Shown piece by piece: positions 8,920-18,934 of a stretch of DNA of 64,000 nt. The position numbers and the translations under genes were made by a program. This DNA comes from a bacterium 1XD42-54 (GTDB lineage Bacteria; Bacillota; Clostridia; Lachnospirales; Lachnospiraceae). The notes below the pieces were generated by a model, which worked only from the letters and a program-made list of their open reading frames with translations, searched no databases and had not been told where the DNA came from. Position 1 is the stretch's first letter. Every line of letters begins with the position of its first letter. The DNA lies in contig RAZH01000001.1 of the NCBI GenBank assembly GCA_003612585.1, positions 186,001-250,000 of the forward strand. The letters run 5' to 3'.

Positions 8920-10541
8920 GACTGTCCCCCATTCTTTCTGGCCCGATATTCTTTCGGGGTACAGCCGCATATTTTCTTAAATATGTAACTAAAATAATGA
9001 GAATCCCGGTATCCGACGTAATATCCGATCTCCGAACTGCGCATGTCCGTGCACATCAGCAACTCCTTTGCCTTTTCAAGTCGTATGCTCGTCAGATACT
9101 CACTGAACGTAGAGCCTGTTTCCTGGCGAAACAGCGTACTGAAATAACCCGGACTAATATTTACCATGGCTGCTGCCTGATTCATGGAAAATTCGTTATT
9201 CTGAAAATTTTCAAGAACACACCGTTTTGCGGTCTCGATCAAATCATGATATTTCCCCCTCGCCGATTTATCCCGCAGATAAATCGTCTCCGCAAACAGC
9301 TGTTTCACATACGTGATCATCTTTTCAGTAGAAATCGCATAATCGGAAAAACGATCAATCTCCCTGCATTCTTTTGAGAGCGCCGACGCCTCGACACCGA
9401 TGTTCTCCAGAAAACGGCAGGCACAAAAATTCATATCTACAATCAGATAGTGGCAGAACATCAGGGAATTATAATTATCCAGACCAATGTTGTAAAAGTA
9501 TTCTTCCACAAAATCGCCAACCTCTTCCGCTACTCCTACTTTCAGAAAATCTTCGATTAATTTCCGGTTTACCTTTGACGGATCTACCAAAATCCGCCCT
9601 TTTTCTTTTATCTTTGTCCTGTTTTCCATTGCAGAAGCCAAAATAAACTGATTTTTTTCAACAAAAAAGCGACTGGCAAACGCTTTGCTCGCCGCATGGT
9701 ACGAATTGCAGATATCGCTCATTCTCTGTACTGTTTCTCCAATCCCTCCGAAATACAGAATGCCTTCTTCGTCTTTCAGCATTTCCTGTATGTTTCTCTC
9801 AAACTGTGCAATCCCTGCTTCTGCCTGCTCTTTTGTTTCCGCCTTCAGCAAAAATGCCCAGCCTTCCGGACTCCGATCAAAAACCAGCACATCGTTCCAG
9901 TTTTCTATTGCCCCGTTTATTTTTTCTACCGCAGTCTCTATTTCATCTGAATACACCTGACTTTCATCCGGTGTCATCAGCTTAAACAAAAGTACGGTAT
10001 AAAATTCTGCGGTTAAATCAAGTCCCAACAACTGCCCCTGTTCCAGAAATTCTCTCGTGGAACAATTCTGTAAAACAATGCGATTAAACAGCCGCCTTCT
10101 TTCAAAACTGATATTTTCCTGCATTTCCTTCCTGTACTGATCCATCAGTTCACGCTGCGCACGGTCCTCGCGAATCACATCTGCAACCTTTTTCACTGCT
10201 GTCATCAGCTGTTCCGACGTAATCGGCTTTAACAGATAATCTGTCACCCCTAAGGTAATCGCCTTTTTTGCGTAATCAAACTCGCCAAATCCGCTTAATA
10301 TCACGATTTTCGTGTCCGGCAGCTCTTTTTTTACAAGCTCAGCCAATTCCAGTCCGTTCATAAACGGCATCCGTATGTCTGTAATCAGGATATCCGGCCG
10401 CGTCTTTTTAATAAGCGGCCAGGCAAGTTCGCCATCGCTCGCTTCTCCGACAAACGCAAACCCCTCCTTTTCCCACGCGATATTGTTTTTAATCCCATTC
10501 CGTATAATCACTTCATCTTCTGCCAAAAATACTTTTATCAT
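8907..10541 (-). CDS. YesN-type response regulator (receiver plus AraC DNA-binding domain)
   Basis: A 544-residue cytoplasmic regulator. The receiver has AEDE at residues 7-10, phospho-acceptor Asp55 in ILITDIRMP and a Lys in DYLLKPI. A long middle region follows, and the C-terminus is an AraC-type double helix-turn-helix (FSMNQAAAMVNISPGYFSTLFRQETG, then IGYYVGYRDSHYFSYIFKKICG). ATG 10541 follows GGGGGA at seven bases; the in-frame TTG 15 bases upstream overlaps that ribosome site and is rejected. It begins only 25 bases after the methyltransferase gene, so it may share the upstream transcript. Confidence 0.92.
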   Translation of the reverse strand: MIKVFLAEDEVIIRNGIKNNIAWEKEGFAFVGEASDGELAWPLIKKTRPDILITDIRMPFMNGLELAELVKKELPDTKIVILSGFGEFDYAKKAITLGVTDYLLKPITSEQLMTAVKKVADVIREDRAQRELMDQYRKEMQENISFERRRLFNRIVLQNCSTREFLEQGQLLGLDLTAEFYTVLLFKLMTPDESQVYSDEIETAVEKINGAIENWNDVLVFDRSPEGWAFLLKAETKEQAEAGIAQFERNIQEMLKDEEGILYFGGIGETVQRMSDICNSYHAASKAFASRFFVEKNQFILASAMENRTKIKEKGRILVDPSKVNRKLIEDFLKVGVAEEVGDFVEEYFYNIGLDNYNSLMFCHYLIVDMNFCACRFLENIGVEASALSKECREIDRFSDYAISTEKMITYVKQLFAETIYLRDKSARGKYHDLIETAKRCVLENFQNNEFSMNQAAAMVNISPGYFSTLFRQETGSTFSEYLTSIRLEKAKELLMCTDMRSSEIGYYVGYRDSHYFSYIFKKICGCTPKEYRARKNGGQSCDA

Positions 10542-10566
10542 AGCTTTATCCCCCAATTCTCAGGCT

Positions 10567-11319
10567 CTACTTGCCCTGCTCCCGCGCAATAAAATATACA
10601 CGCTCGCTGTCTGCCCCCGGTGACTCCATTGTGAAAGCATCGTAAACTGCCTCCAACACCAGTCCAGCTTTGGCAAGAAGCCTGCTTACCATCTCAATCT
10701 CATATGCCCTCTGGTAATGCGTTTCCTCATATTTTTCATACAGCCCGTCCTCACGCCTGATAAATAGCGTCAGGTCGTACTCATTGATCTGTTCCTCCTC
10801 TTCGTACCAGTTTTCCCAAATAAAACTGCTCTCCTCCCGATTCTCAGCAATCACAGAATCACCAAGAATCTTCTCATATTTGTAAACTGTATTCAAGTCA
10901 AAAATAAAAATTCCGCCCGGATCAAGATAATTATTCACCAGGCGGAACACTTCCAGAAGTTCTGTCTCGTCGGTAATATAATTCATCGAATCACAGACAC
11001 TGACCACTGCTTTTACTGTCCCGTACAGTTCAAACTCCCGCATGTCCTGCAAAAGATACAAAATATCATGACCCGACTGTACCTTTTTCTCCTGCGCAAT
11101 TTCCAGCATTTCAACTGAATTATCCACGCCAATCATATCATAGCCCTGATCTGACAACACCTCCGTCATCGCCCCTGTACCGCATCCAAGCTCCAGCACC
11201 AGGCCATCTTCCACTCCGTACCGCCGGAGCAGACCACATAAGTATCTGCCCCATTCCTCATACGGAATATTATCCATAAACAAATCGTACACCCTGGCAA
11301 AACTCTCATAAGACGCCAT
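10567..11319 (-). CDS. Class I SAM-dependent methyltransferase
   Basis: A 250-residue soluble protein. The SAM-binding motif I LVLELGCGTGAMTEVL is followed by the acidic GVDNSVEMLEIA, and DMREFELYGTVKAVVSVCDSMNY corresponds to motifs II/III of the Methyltransf_25 type. The methyl acceptor cannot be told from sequence. ATG 11319 (MASYESFARVYDLFMD) is the usual family start and has GTAGGAAA upstream; a frame running 39 codons further is not needed. The neighbours do not point to a pathway. Confidence 0.85.
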   Translation of the reverse strand: MASYESFARVYDLFMDNIPYEEWGRYLCGLLRRYGVEDGLVLELGCGTGAMTEVLSDQGYDMIGVDNSVEMLEIAQEKKVQSGHDILYLLQDMREFELYGTVKAVVSVCDSMNYITDETELLEVFRLVNNYLDPGGIFIFDLNTVYKYEKILGDSVIAENREESSFIWENWYEEEEQINEYDLTLFIRREDGLYEKYEETHYQRAYEIEMVSRLLAKAGLVLEAVYDAFTMESPGADSERVYFIAREQGK

Positions 11320-11410
11320 TTTCCTACACCTCTCTTTCCTTTTCTGTCGTGTTCTAATATCAAAACTTATCCGAAATCTCCGGTACAGCCCCACACTTCC
11401 TGCCTCAAAA

Positions 11411-11884
11411 TCACAAAATAAGATCCAGTATTCCATAAGACAGCCCCGCCATCAATGCCGCTGATATGAGCACACCGATGAAAATAGCTGCGACTGCTCT
11501 TGAAAAACGGATGCCAAGCAAAGCCGCAATCAACGATCCAGTCCATGCTCCTGTACCTGGGAGCGGTATGCCGACAAAAAGCATCAACCCCCAGAACTCG
11601 TACTTTCGTATCTCATCACTCTTGCCCATCGCACGTTTCTCGACATAATCTGCCAGCCGTTTTGTTACCCGGTACCGTTTCATCCTGCCAAGTACGCCGC
11701 GTATCAACAGCAAAATAAACGGAACGGGAAGAAGGCAGCCCCCAATGCACGCAAACGCCGCACGATAAAGCGGTATTCCCAGCCATGAAGCAGCCAGAAA
11801 TCCTCCTCTTAATTCTAAAACAGGCAGCATCGAAATCAGAAATACAATTGCTTCCTTGGATTGTATTCCAGCCAATGCTGCCAC
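11411..11884 (-). CDS. Small multidrug-export family membrane protein (COG2426)
   Basis: A short membrane protein of about 157 residues with MLPVLELRGGF and GIPLPGTGAWTGSLIAALLGI, the two conserved loops of the Sm_multidrug_ex family (PF06695). About four hydrophobic segments. Transport function in this family is poorly established. The start is uncertain: GTG at 11884 has no ribosome site, while an in-frame CTG at 11914 lies about ten bases after AAAGGAGTGAG and would add MNTESFTGAV, which is closer to the usual family length. It lies between hisC and the methyltransferase in the same direction. Confidence 0.8.
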   Translation of the reverse strand: MAALAGIQSKEAIVFLISMLPVLELRGGFLAASWLGIPLYRAAFACIGGCLLPVPFILLLIRGVLGRMKRYRVTKRLADYVEKRAMGKSDEIRKYEFWGLMLFVGIPLPGTGAWTGSLIAALLGIRFSRAVAAIFIGVLISAALMAGLSYGILDLIL

Positions 11885-11939
11885 TACCGCGCCTGTAAAC
11901 GATTCTGTATTCAGTTTACGCTCACTCCTTTACCTGTTT

Positions 11940-12998
11940 CTATCTCTTCAGGTATTTTCTCAGGAAAGCAAGCAGCTCATCCATTTCCTCATCGGTACCG
12001 ATCGTAATTCTCAGGTAATTCTCAATGCGCGGCCGTTTAAAATAGCGAACATAAATCCCCGCTTCCTTCAGAGCCTCAAGCAATTCCCCGGCCTGGGCGC
12101 TTTCATGCGTGACAAACAAAAAATTGGCCTGGGAATCTGCAAAACGGAACCCAAGGGCCGCCATCTCTTTTTTCGTACGTTCCCTTGTCGCAATGATCTT
12201 CTGCCGCGTTTTTTCAAAATATGTATGGTCGAGCGCTGCCGCCGTTCCAAGTGTAATAGCAGTCTGATTCATGGAATACGAATTGAATGAATATTTCACA
12301 TCATTCAGACAGCGAATCAGATCTGCATTTCCAACCGCATAGCCAATACGCATTCCAGCCATGGAGCGCGATTTGGAAAAGGTCTGCACCACCAGCAAAT
12401 TGTCGTACTTCTCAAGAAGCGAAACAGCAGAGCTTCCCCCAAAATCAATGTATGCTTCATCTACAATAACTATAACCTTCCGGTTGTGTGCAATGATCGC
12501 TTCCACCTCCGCAAGCGGCATCAGCACGCCAGTCGGTGCGTTGGGATTCGGGAAAATTACGCCTCCGTTTTCCCGGTAATAATCTTCCTTCACAATCTCA
12601 AAACGGTCATTCAGCGGCGGGCACTCATATGGAATCCGAAACAAATCCGCCCACACATCATAGAAGGAATACGTAATATCCGGAAACAAAATCGGCTTTC
12701 CAGAATTAAAAAATGTCAGAAACGCTAAAGCCAGTACATCGTCAGAGCCAACACCTACAAAGATCTGCTCCGGTTTCACGCCCTGCTCTTTTGCAATCGC
12801 ATCCACCAGTTGCTGGGCAGCGGAATCCGGATATCTGCGCATCGGCTCTGCCGCCAACTCCCGCAGCGCCTCCTCCACCATCGGGGAAGGCGGATACGGA
12901 TTCTCATTCGTATTCAGTTTAATGGCTCTTTGATCCTTTGGCTGTTCCCCCGGAACATACGGCACAACCTTCCGCACATTGCTTTCCCATTCTCTCAT
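11940..12998 (-). CDS. hisC: Histidinol-phosphate aminotransferase
   Basis: A 352-residue PLP enzyme of aminotransferase fold I. It has LNTNENPYPPSP at the N-terminus, the PNPNAPTG substrate/PLP loop, DEAYIDFGG, Schiff-base Lys209 in TFSKSRSMAGMRIGY, and RITIGTDEEMD at the end, all typical of HisC. It converts imidazole-acetol phosphate to histidinol phosphate in histidine synthesis and may also act on aromatic amino acids. No other his gene is in the window. The ATG at 12998 (MREWESNVRKV) follows AGAGGAGAG; the upstream ATG at 13016 overlaps no good ribosome site. Confidence 0.92.
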   Translation of the reverse strand: MREWESNVRKVVPYVPGEQPKDQRAIKLNTNENPYPPSPMVEEALRELAAEPMRRYPDSAAQQLVDAIAKEQGVKPEQIFVGVGSDDVLALAFLTFFNSGKPILFPDITYSFYDVWADLFRIPYECPPLNDRFEIVKEDYYRENGGVIFPNPNAPTGVLMPLAEVEAIIAHNRKVIVIVDEAYIDFGGSSAVSLLEKYDNLLVVQTFSKSRSMAGMRIGYAVGNADLIRCLNDVKYSFNSYSMNQTAITLGTAAALDHTYFEKTRQKIIATRERTKKEMAALGFRFADSQANFLFVTHESAQAGELLEALKEAGIYVRYFKRPRIENYLRITIGTDEEMDELLAFLRKYLKR

Positions 12999-13110
12999 AC
13001 ATCTCTCCTCTGCCATCCATATAGCACATTTTTCTATTAAAATTTTTTATCAGGATTGTCTACTTAAACCTGCTGTTTTTGCGGGATGCTGAAGGGCATC
13101 CGCATATATC

Positions 13111-14001
13111 TCAGCGCAAAGACACTCTCCCCTTCTCAACAAGGAACACCGGATGATACGATTCTTTTGCCTGACGCAGGCCCGGCTCTCCCATATCTTC
13201 CTCGCGGTTCACATATCTGTACTGCGAAGCCTCATGCAGTAGAAACTGCTGATTGATGATTGGATAGGCTCCCTGCACATCCGCATAAGCTTTCTCAATA
13301 TGCACCACCATGGTATCGTCGCAGACCGGCTCTCCGATTGAAAAAGCCATCACCTTTCCGTCCGCACGAATCAGACCACCACACAACCTCAGCTCCTCCA
13401 TGAGGCGCAGAGAATTTAAGGTTACACACATCTCCGCATTTTTTTCCGGATCTTCGTTGCAGCCATTTTCCGTTCTCCAGTCAAGTGCCATCTGAAAGCA
13501 TTCCTCTACATTTTCCGATGTAATTTTTTCGTACGTCCAATCCGGGTACAGTTTTTTAAACTTATTAATGTGATTTTTCTTTCCATGATATTTTTTACCG
13601 GAAAGTGTGATCAGCTTCTCTGTCTCATACACGTAATCCGCCGAATCCCGATAATATTCGATGGAAAAACGGCCCGGATATATGGCCTCAAGCTGTTGGA
13701 ACTGCTCTTCGTTCACATTTGTCATGTGAAATTCAATCCCATGTTCTTTGCTCCAGTCCATCAAAAGATCCAGTACTTTTTTCAGATTGGACCGATCACC
13801 CTGAGGAAATGTAAAGCTGCCGTACTCTGTATAATAAAATACCATCATATCCTCAACAATCGTATATGCTACCTTATAGTGTCTCGACCAGAGATACAGA
13901 TTGGCAAACGTATATTCACAGCTCCGGTTTCGGTTCATTCGAAAATAACGATTGACCATCTCCCGGTCTGCAAGCTCCGGTTTTCTGAATTCTAATTCCA
14001 T
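13111..14001 (-). CDS. DUF2156 domain protein (acyl/aminoacyltransferase-like fold)
   Basis: A 296-residue soluble protein of the DUF2156 family (PF09924, related to the catalytic domain of lysyl-phosphatidylglycerol synthases, a double GNAT fold). Recognisable parts are CEYTFANLYLW, KKYHGKKNHINKFKKLYPDW, DGKVMAFSIGEP and GAYPIINQQFLLH. No membrane domain is fused to it, so it is the stand-alone cytoplasmic form whose role is unknown. AAGGGG lies six bases before the ATG. It follows the ABC exporter by 43 bases and probably shares its transcript. Confidence 0.85.
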   Translation of the reverse strand: MELEFRKPELADREMVNRYFRMNRNRSCEYTFANLYLWSRHYKVAYTIVEDMMVFYYTEYGSFTFPQGDRSNLKKVLDLLMDWSKEHGIEFHMTNVNEEQFQQLEAIYPGRFSIEYYRDSADYVYETEKLITLSGKKYHGKKNHINKFKKLYPDWTYEKITSENVEECFQMALDWRTENGCNEDPEKNAEMCVTLNSLRLMEELRLCGGLIRADGKVMAFSIGEPVCDDTMVVHIEKAYADVQGAYPIINQQFLLHEASQYRYVNREEDMGEPGLRQAKESYHPVFLVEKGRVSLR

Positions 14002-14044
14002 GCTTTACCCCTTTTTGTTCTGCGGCAAATGCCGGCTTTTTCTT

Positions 14045-15769
14045 TTAACCATGGTACAGCTTTGCATAAACCCCGTCCATGGCCAGCAGTTCCTCATGCG
14101 TGCCCTGCTCCTCAATCCCTTTTCTGGTCAGCACCAGAATCTTCTTGGCATTGCGGATTGTGGAGAGACGGTGTGCAATTACAAACGTCGTTCTCCCCTT
14201 TGCCAGAGCCTCCATGGACTGCTGTACTATTTTTTCACTTTCATTGTCAAGCGCAGAAGTCGCCTCATCAAAAATAAGTATTGCCGGATTTTTCAAAAAT
14301 ACCCGCGCAATGGAAAGACGCTGCTTCTGCCCTCCGGAAAGCTTGACCCCGCGCTGTCCGATATCCGTCAGATAACCATCCGGGAGCTGCTCGATAAAAT
14401 CATGCGCATTTGCCAGCTTCGCCGCCCGGATTACCTCCTCGTCCGTGGCATCCGGCCTGCCGTAACGAATGTTTTCCATGATATTTTCCGCAAACAAATA
14501 AACGTCCTGCTGCACAATTCCAATCTGGCGCCGCAAATCCTCCAGCTTAATCTTCCGAATATCCACTCCATCCAGCAGAATCCGTCCGCCATCCACATCG
14601 TAGAAGCGCGGAATCAGACTGCACATCGTCGTTTTTCCACCGCCCGATGAGCCGACAATGGCCAGATAATCGCCTGCATTTACATGCAGATCAATATGAC
14701 TCAGTACAGTGTCCTGCTTTTCTTCGTATTTGAACGAAACGTTGTCAAAGCAGATTTCACCATTTGCTGATGCGATTGAAATCGCATCCGGCGCATCTTT
14801 GATATCCGGCTCCACTGCAAGAATCTCGAGGAAACGCTCATATCCCGTATAGCCATTCTGGAACTGCTCGGTAAAATTGATCAGTTTTTTGATCGGCTCC
14901 GTAAAATTGTTAATATAGAGCAGGAACGTCACCAAATCTGTCACATCCATATTGGCGCCTGTAATCAACCCTGCGCCTGCGACCAGAACCGCAACCGTCA
15001 CCAGGGTCGTCAACGCGCCAAGACCGGAATGGTACCATCCCATGTACCAGTAGCTTCTCCTTTTGGACTCAACGAACTGTTCATTTCCCGCGCGGAATTT
15101 TTTCAGCTCTACTTCTTCGTTGCTGAAGGACTTCACCGCGCGGATTCCAGAAAGGGAATCTTCAATCTGGCTGTTGATATCCGCAATTCTTGCCCGGTTT
15201 GTCTTAAATGCACGCTTCATCCGTTTGTTGAAATAAACTGCATAGAGAATAATAAGCGGCAGAAACGCAAACGCAACAACAGTGAGCGCCGCATTGATAC
15301 GAAACAGAATCACAAAGGATCCGATAAATTTGATCAGGGAAATGACAACGTCCTCCGGACCGTGATGCAGGAGCTCGCTGATATCAAACAGATCTGACGT
15401 TACTCTTGAGAGAAGCTGTCCCACTTTCTGATTATCGTAAAAAGCAAAAGAAAGCTTCTGATAATGGGCAAATATCTCGTTTCGCATATCATGCTCAATC
15501 TTTGCCCCCATGATGTGACCAAAATAGGCAATGTAAAAATTGCAAAAACACTCCACAGCCACCAGGCCTGCCATCACAAGCCCAAGCTTCACAATCATCT
15601 GCATTGCCTCACTGCCCGGCAATACTATGACATGCGACGTAATGTAACGGACAAGCAGCGGGATGGCCAGCGTAATGCCGGCCCCCAGAACTGCAAAAAA
15701 CATATCGCTCAAAAACAGCCCCTGATAAGGTCTGTAATACCCAGCAAGCCTTTTCAGCTTATTCTTCAT
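14045..15769 (-). CDS. ABC exporter, fused membrane and ATPase domains
   Basis: A 574-residue half-transporter: six membrane segments to about residue 310, then an ATPase domain with Walker A GSSGGGKT, signature LSGGQKQR, Walker B AILIFDEATSALD and H-loop AHRLST. All ATPase motifs are canonical, so it can work as a homodimer of the MsbA/multidrug type. The start codon overlaps the end of glmM by 11 bases (GATGAAGAATAA), implying coupling. A lipid or cell-wall-precursor cargo would fit next to glmM, but this is only a guess. Confidence 0.9.
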   Translation of the reverse strand: MKNKLKRLAGYYRPYQGLFLSDMFFAVLGAGITLAIPLLVRYITSHVIVLPGSEAMQMIVKLGLVMAGLVAVECFCNFYIAYFGHIMGAKIEHDMRNEIFAHYQKLSFAFYDNQKVGQLLSRVTSDLFDISELLHHGPEDVVISLIKFIGSFVILFRINAALTVVAFAFLPLIILYAVYFNKRMKRAFKTNRARIADINSQIEDSLSGIRAVKSFSNEEVELKKFRAGNEQFVESKRRSYWYMGWYHSGLGALTTLVTVAVLVAGAGLITGANMDVTDLVTFLLYINNFTEPIKKLINFTEQFQNGYTGYERFLEILAVEPDIKDAPDAISIASANGEICFDNVSFKYEEKQDTVLSHIDLHVNAGDYLAIVGSSGGGKTTMCSLIPRFYDVDGGRILLDGVDIRKIKLEDLRRQIGIVQQDVYLFAENIMENIRYGRPDATDEEVIRAAKLANAHDFIEQLPDGYLTDIGQRGVKLSGGQKQRLSIARVFLKNPAILIFDEATSALDNESEKIVQQSMEALAKGRTTFVIAHRLSTIRNAKKILVLTRKGIEEQGTHEELLAMDGVYAKLYHG

Positions 15770-17108
15770 CGGTAAGTCCCTGCGCTTTCATGACTGCAAT
15801 CACCGCATCCACGTGCTGTTCGCACAACTCATCCGACTCTGCTTCCACCATCACACGGATTACCGGCTCAGTGCCGCTCTCACGCACGAGAATTCTTCCG
15901 TTTTCTCCAAGAGCACCGGTCACTGCCGTAACTGCTTCCTGCACGGCTGCATTCTCTTTTACCGCCTGTTTATCTGCCACTCTTACATTTTTCAGAAGCT
16001 GCGGATAAATCTTCACCTCAGATGCCAGGGAACTCAGGCTGACCTTCCGGTCCATCATAACGCCCATCACCATAAGCGCGGTCAGAATACCGTCCCCAGT
16101 TGTCGCATATTTCGAGAAGATGATATGTCCGGACTGCTCTCCGCCCAGGCAGTGTCCGTTCTCGCACATATTGGCATAAACGTATTTATCACCGACTGTC
16201 GTTTTCTCGTAAGCAATCCCTGCCCGGTCAAATGCCTTATAAAGTCCGAGGTTTGACATGATAGTCGTAACAACTGTGTTATTCGTCAGCTTTCCCTCTT
16301 CCTTCATGTATTTTCCACAGATATACAAAATCAGATCGCCGTCAATAATGCGTCCCTTCTCATCGACTGCAATGCAGCGGTCCGCGTCTCCGTCAAAAGC
16401 AAATCCCACATCAAGCCCTTTCTCCAGAACAAACTGCTGAAGCACCTCAATGTGTGTGGAACCGCAACCGCGGTTGATATTGGTACCGTCCGGCTCATTG
16501 TGAATGACATACGTCTTTGCACCCAACGCGTCAAATACACTCTTGGCAATCGAAGAGGCACTTCCATTTGAGCAGTCAAGGCCCACCTTTTGATTTTTGA
16601 AGGAACGCGTCGCCATAGAAATCAGATGACCGATATAACGGTTCCGTCCAGCCACATAATCGACGGTACGGCCAATCTTCTCACCTGTCGCCAGCGGAAG
16701 CTCTTCCATCTCGCCATCAATATACGCCTCGATCTTTTCTTCCACCTCTGCCTCAATCTTTTTCCCGCTGCCGCTGATGATTTTGATGCCATTATCATAG
16801 TATGGGTTGTGACTTGCAGAAATCATGATTCCGCAGTCAAAATCCTCTGTCCGCACCACAAAAGATACACTCGGGGTCGTCGTCACATGAAGCAGAAACG
16901 CATCTGCCCCGGAAGCCGTCAGCCCTGCTGCAAGCGCATATTCAAACATATAGCTGGATCGTCTCGTATCCTTGCCGATCACGATACGCGCCTTGTAATC
17001 CTGCCCGTAATACCAGCCAAGAAAACGTCCCACTTTAAACGCATGCTCTACTGTCAGCTTCTTATTCGCTTCCCCGCGAAAACCATCCGTACCGAAATAT
17101 TTCCCCAT
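15759..17108 (-). CDS. glmM: Phosphoglucosamine mutase
   Basis: A 449-residue enzyme that converts glucosamine-6-phosphate to glucosamine-1-phosphate for UDP-GlcNAc and peptidoglycan synthesis. It begins MGKYFGTDGFRGEAN, carries the phosphoserine loop MISASHNPYYDNG with Ser99, the metal loop DGDADR and the phosphate-binding RESGTEPVIRVM near the C-terminus. Length and motif spacing are normal for GlmM. AGGAGA precedes the ATG and a good promoter lies at 17143-17171. Confidence 0.96.
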   Translation of the reverse strand: MGKYFGTDGFRGEANKKLTVEHAFKVGRFLGWYYGQDYKARIVIGKDTRRSSYMFEYALAAGLTASGADAFLLHVTTTPSVSFVVRTEDFDCGIMISASHNPYYDNGIKIISGSGKKIEAEVEEKIEAYIDGEMEELPLATGEKIGRTVDYVAGRNRYIGHLISMATRSFKNQKVGLDCSNGSASSIAKSVFDALGAKTYVIHNEPDGTNINRGCGSTHIEVLQQFVLEKGLDVGFAFDGDADRCIAVDEKGRIIDGDLILYICGKYMKEEGKLTNNTVVTTIMSNLGLYKAFDRAGIAYEKTTVGDKYVYANMCENGHCLGGEQSGHIIFSKYATTGDGILTALMVMGVMMDRKVSLSSLASEVKIYPQLLKNVRVADKQAVKENAAVQEAVTAVTGALGENGRILVRESGTEPVIRVMVEAESDELCEQHVDAVIAVMKAQGLTDEE

Positions 17109-17142
17109 AAAAAAGTCTCCTGTTCTTTTTTAATCTCCCCTT

Positions 17143-17171
17143 ACTATACACGCTGTCATCTCAAACGTCAA
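17143..17171 (-). promoter_or_regulatory. Promoter for glmM
   Basis: On the minus strand TTGACG (17171-17166), a 17-base spacer and TATAGT (17148-17143) make a strong housekeeping-type promoter. The -35 box overlaps the stop codon of the upstream ABC gene, so glmM can be transcribed apart from the asparaginase/ABC operon. Confidence 0.75.
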
Positions 17172-18934
17172 TCCTGTTTTCCCCGGACAAACACGTCTGC
17201 CCTGTTGTCCGCCTGTGACAATACAAACTGGCTGTTATACAGACGGGCATACGCACCGCCTTTTTTCAAAAGGCTTTCGTGATTTCCCTGCTCTATCACA
17301 TTTCCGTCCTGCATCACAAGAATTACGTCTGCATTTTGTATTGTTGACAACCTGTGCGCTACAATAAAGCTTGTTCTGCCCTGCATCATGGAATGAAAGG
17401 CTTCCTGAATCCGTGCCTCTGTACGGATATCAATCGAGGACGTGGCCTCATCAAGAATCAGCATCGGCGGCAGACACAGCATGACACGTGCAATACACAG
17501 AAGCTGCTTCTGCCCCTGAGAAAGGCTTCCACCATTTTCGCCAATTACCGTATCGTATCCTCGCGGCAATCTCCGAATAAAGCTGTGAGCATGCGCCCTT
17601 TTTGCGGCCTCTATAATCTCTTTCTCCTCTGCCTCCGGCCGCCCCATAGCAATATTATCGCGGATTGTCCCGCCCGACAGCCATGTATCCTGCAACACCA
17701 TTCCAAAAGTACTTCGCAGATCGTGCCGCCTCACCTCGCGGATATCGGTTCCCTCTATTTTAATAGCGCCGCTGTTCACGTCATAAAAACGCATCAGCAG
17801 ATTGATCAGCGTCGTTTTTCCACATCCGGTCGGACCGACGATCGCAACACGCTGTCCTGCCTTTACCTTCAGATTAAAATCCTGAATCAGCTTTTTCTGC
17901 GGCACATACGAAAAATTCACGTGCTCCAGCGACATACTGCCCGGATTGTCCGGCAGCTCCTTCGCCGCTTCTGCATCTGGCGTCTGTGCCGGCGCTTCCA
18001 AAAGCTCAAACACTCTGCCTGCGCATGCCAGTGCATTTTGCAGCTCTGTCACCACACCTGATATCTCATTAAACGGCTTTGTATACTGATTTGCATACGA
18101 CAAAAACGCAGATAGCTGGCCGACGCTCATCACGCCGCGGACAACGCAAAGCGCTCCCGTAAGTCCAACGCCTGTATACACGAGGCTGTTGACAAAACGT
18201 GTGACCGGATTTGTAATGGAGGAAAAAAAGACCGCCCGCAGGGAATAGCTGCGCAGCCGTTCATTCATCTTATCAAATCTTCCCTGTATGTTTTTTTCCT
18301 GCCCGTATGCCTGGACCACCTTCTGATTGGCAACCATCTCATCAACCAGCGCCGTCTGCTCCCCTCTCGCCTCAGACTGCATCCGAAACATGGCATACGT
18401 CTTCTGCGCAATAAATCTTGCTGCCAGAAGGGAAACCGGAGTCAGCAGGACAACCACCAGCGTAATTCCCGCATTTGTTACCAGCATAAAAACCAGGGTT
18501 CCCAGAATTGTTGCTACCCCGGTAAAAAACTGTGTAAAACCCAGGAGAAGTCCGTCTGCAAACTGATCCACATCCGCAATTACGCGGCTGACCAGGTCTC
18601 CCGAGGAATGCGCATCCAAATAAGAGACCGGCAAAATTTCAATCTTCTCAAACGCCTGCTCCCGCACTTCACTGGATACGAGACAAACGATTCGGTTATT
18701 CGCCACATTCATAACCCATTGCGCCGCTGCTGTGATCAGCACAATAAATACCATCACTTTCATGATACGGGCAATTCTCTCAAACTGCACGGCTCCCGGC
18801 CCGACAATCTCGTCAATTACCCGACCAGTCAGAACCGGCACATAAAGTGTCAGCACAACCGAAACCACTGCCATCAAAAGAGACAGAAGTACAAGCGCGC
18901 TATGCGGCCGGATAAAGCTTAGAACTTTCTTCAT
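17168..18934 (-). CDS. Heterodimeric ABC exporter, subunit with catalytic ATPase motifs
   Basis: A 588-residue half-transporter with an N-terminal membrane domain and a C-terminal ATPase domain: Walker A GPTGCGKT, Walker B MLILDEATSSID with the catalytic Glu, and H-loop AHRLST. Its signature reads LSQGQ rather than LSGGQ. Its start overlaps the stop of the 610-residue partner gene by four bases (ATGA). The pairing of a deviant signature here with a deviant Walker B and H-loop in the partner is the known pattern of BmrCD/LmrCD/TM287-288-type heterodimers, which have one degenerate site. Drug or lipid export is likely; the cargo is unknown. Confidence 0.9.
   Translation of the reverse strand: MKKVLSFIRPHSALVLLSLLMAVVSVVLTLYVPVLTGRVIDEIVGPGAVQFERIARIMKVMVFIVLITAAAQWVMNVANNRIVCLVSSEVREQAFEKIEILPVSYLDAHSSGDLVSRVIADVDQFADGLLLGFTQFFTGVATILGTLVFMLVTNAGITLVVVLLTPVSLLAARFIAQKTYAMFRMQSEARGEQTALVDEMVANQKVVQAYGQEKNIQGRFDKMNERLRSYSLRAVFFSSITNPVTRFVNSLVYTGVGLTGALCVVRGVMSVGQLSAFLSYANQYTKPFNEISGVVTELQNALACAGRVFELLEAPAQTPDAEAAKELPDNPGSMSLEHVNFSYVPQKKLIQDFNLKVKAGQRVAIVGPTGCGKTTLINLLMRFYDVNSGAIKIEGTDIREVRRHDLRSTFGMVLQDTWLSGGTIRDNIAMGRPEAEEKEIIEAAKRAHAHSFIRRLPRGYDTVIGENGGSLSQGQKQLLCIARVMLCLPPMLILDEATSSIDIRTEARIQEAFHSMMQGRTSFIVAHRLSTIQNADVILVMQDGNVIEQGNHESLLKKGGAYARLYNSQFVLSQADNRADVFVRGKQD

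Noticed and set aside
13083-13107. Stem-loop GCGGATGC / GCATCCCGC after the DUF2156 gene
   Set aside because: It has a bulge and is followed by A-rich sequence in the reading direction, so it cannot be called a terminator.
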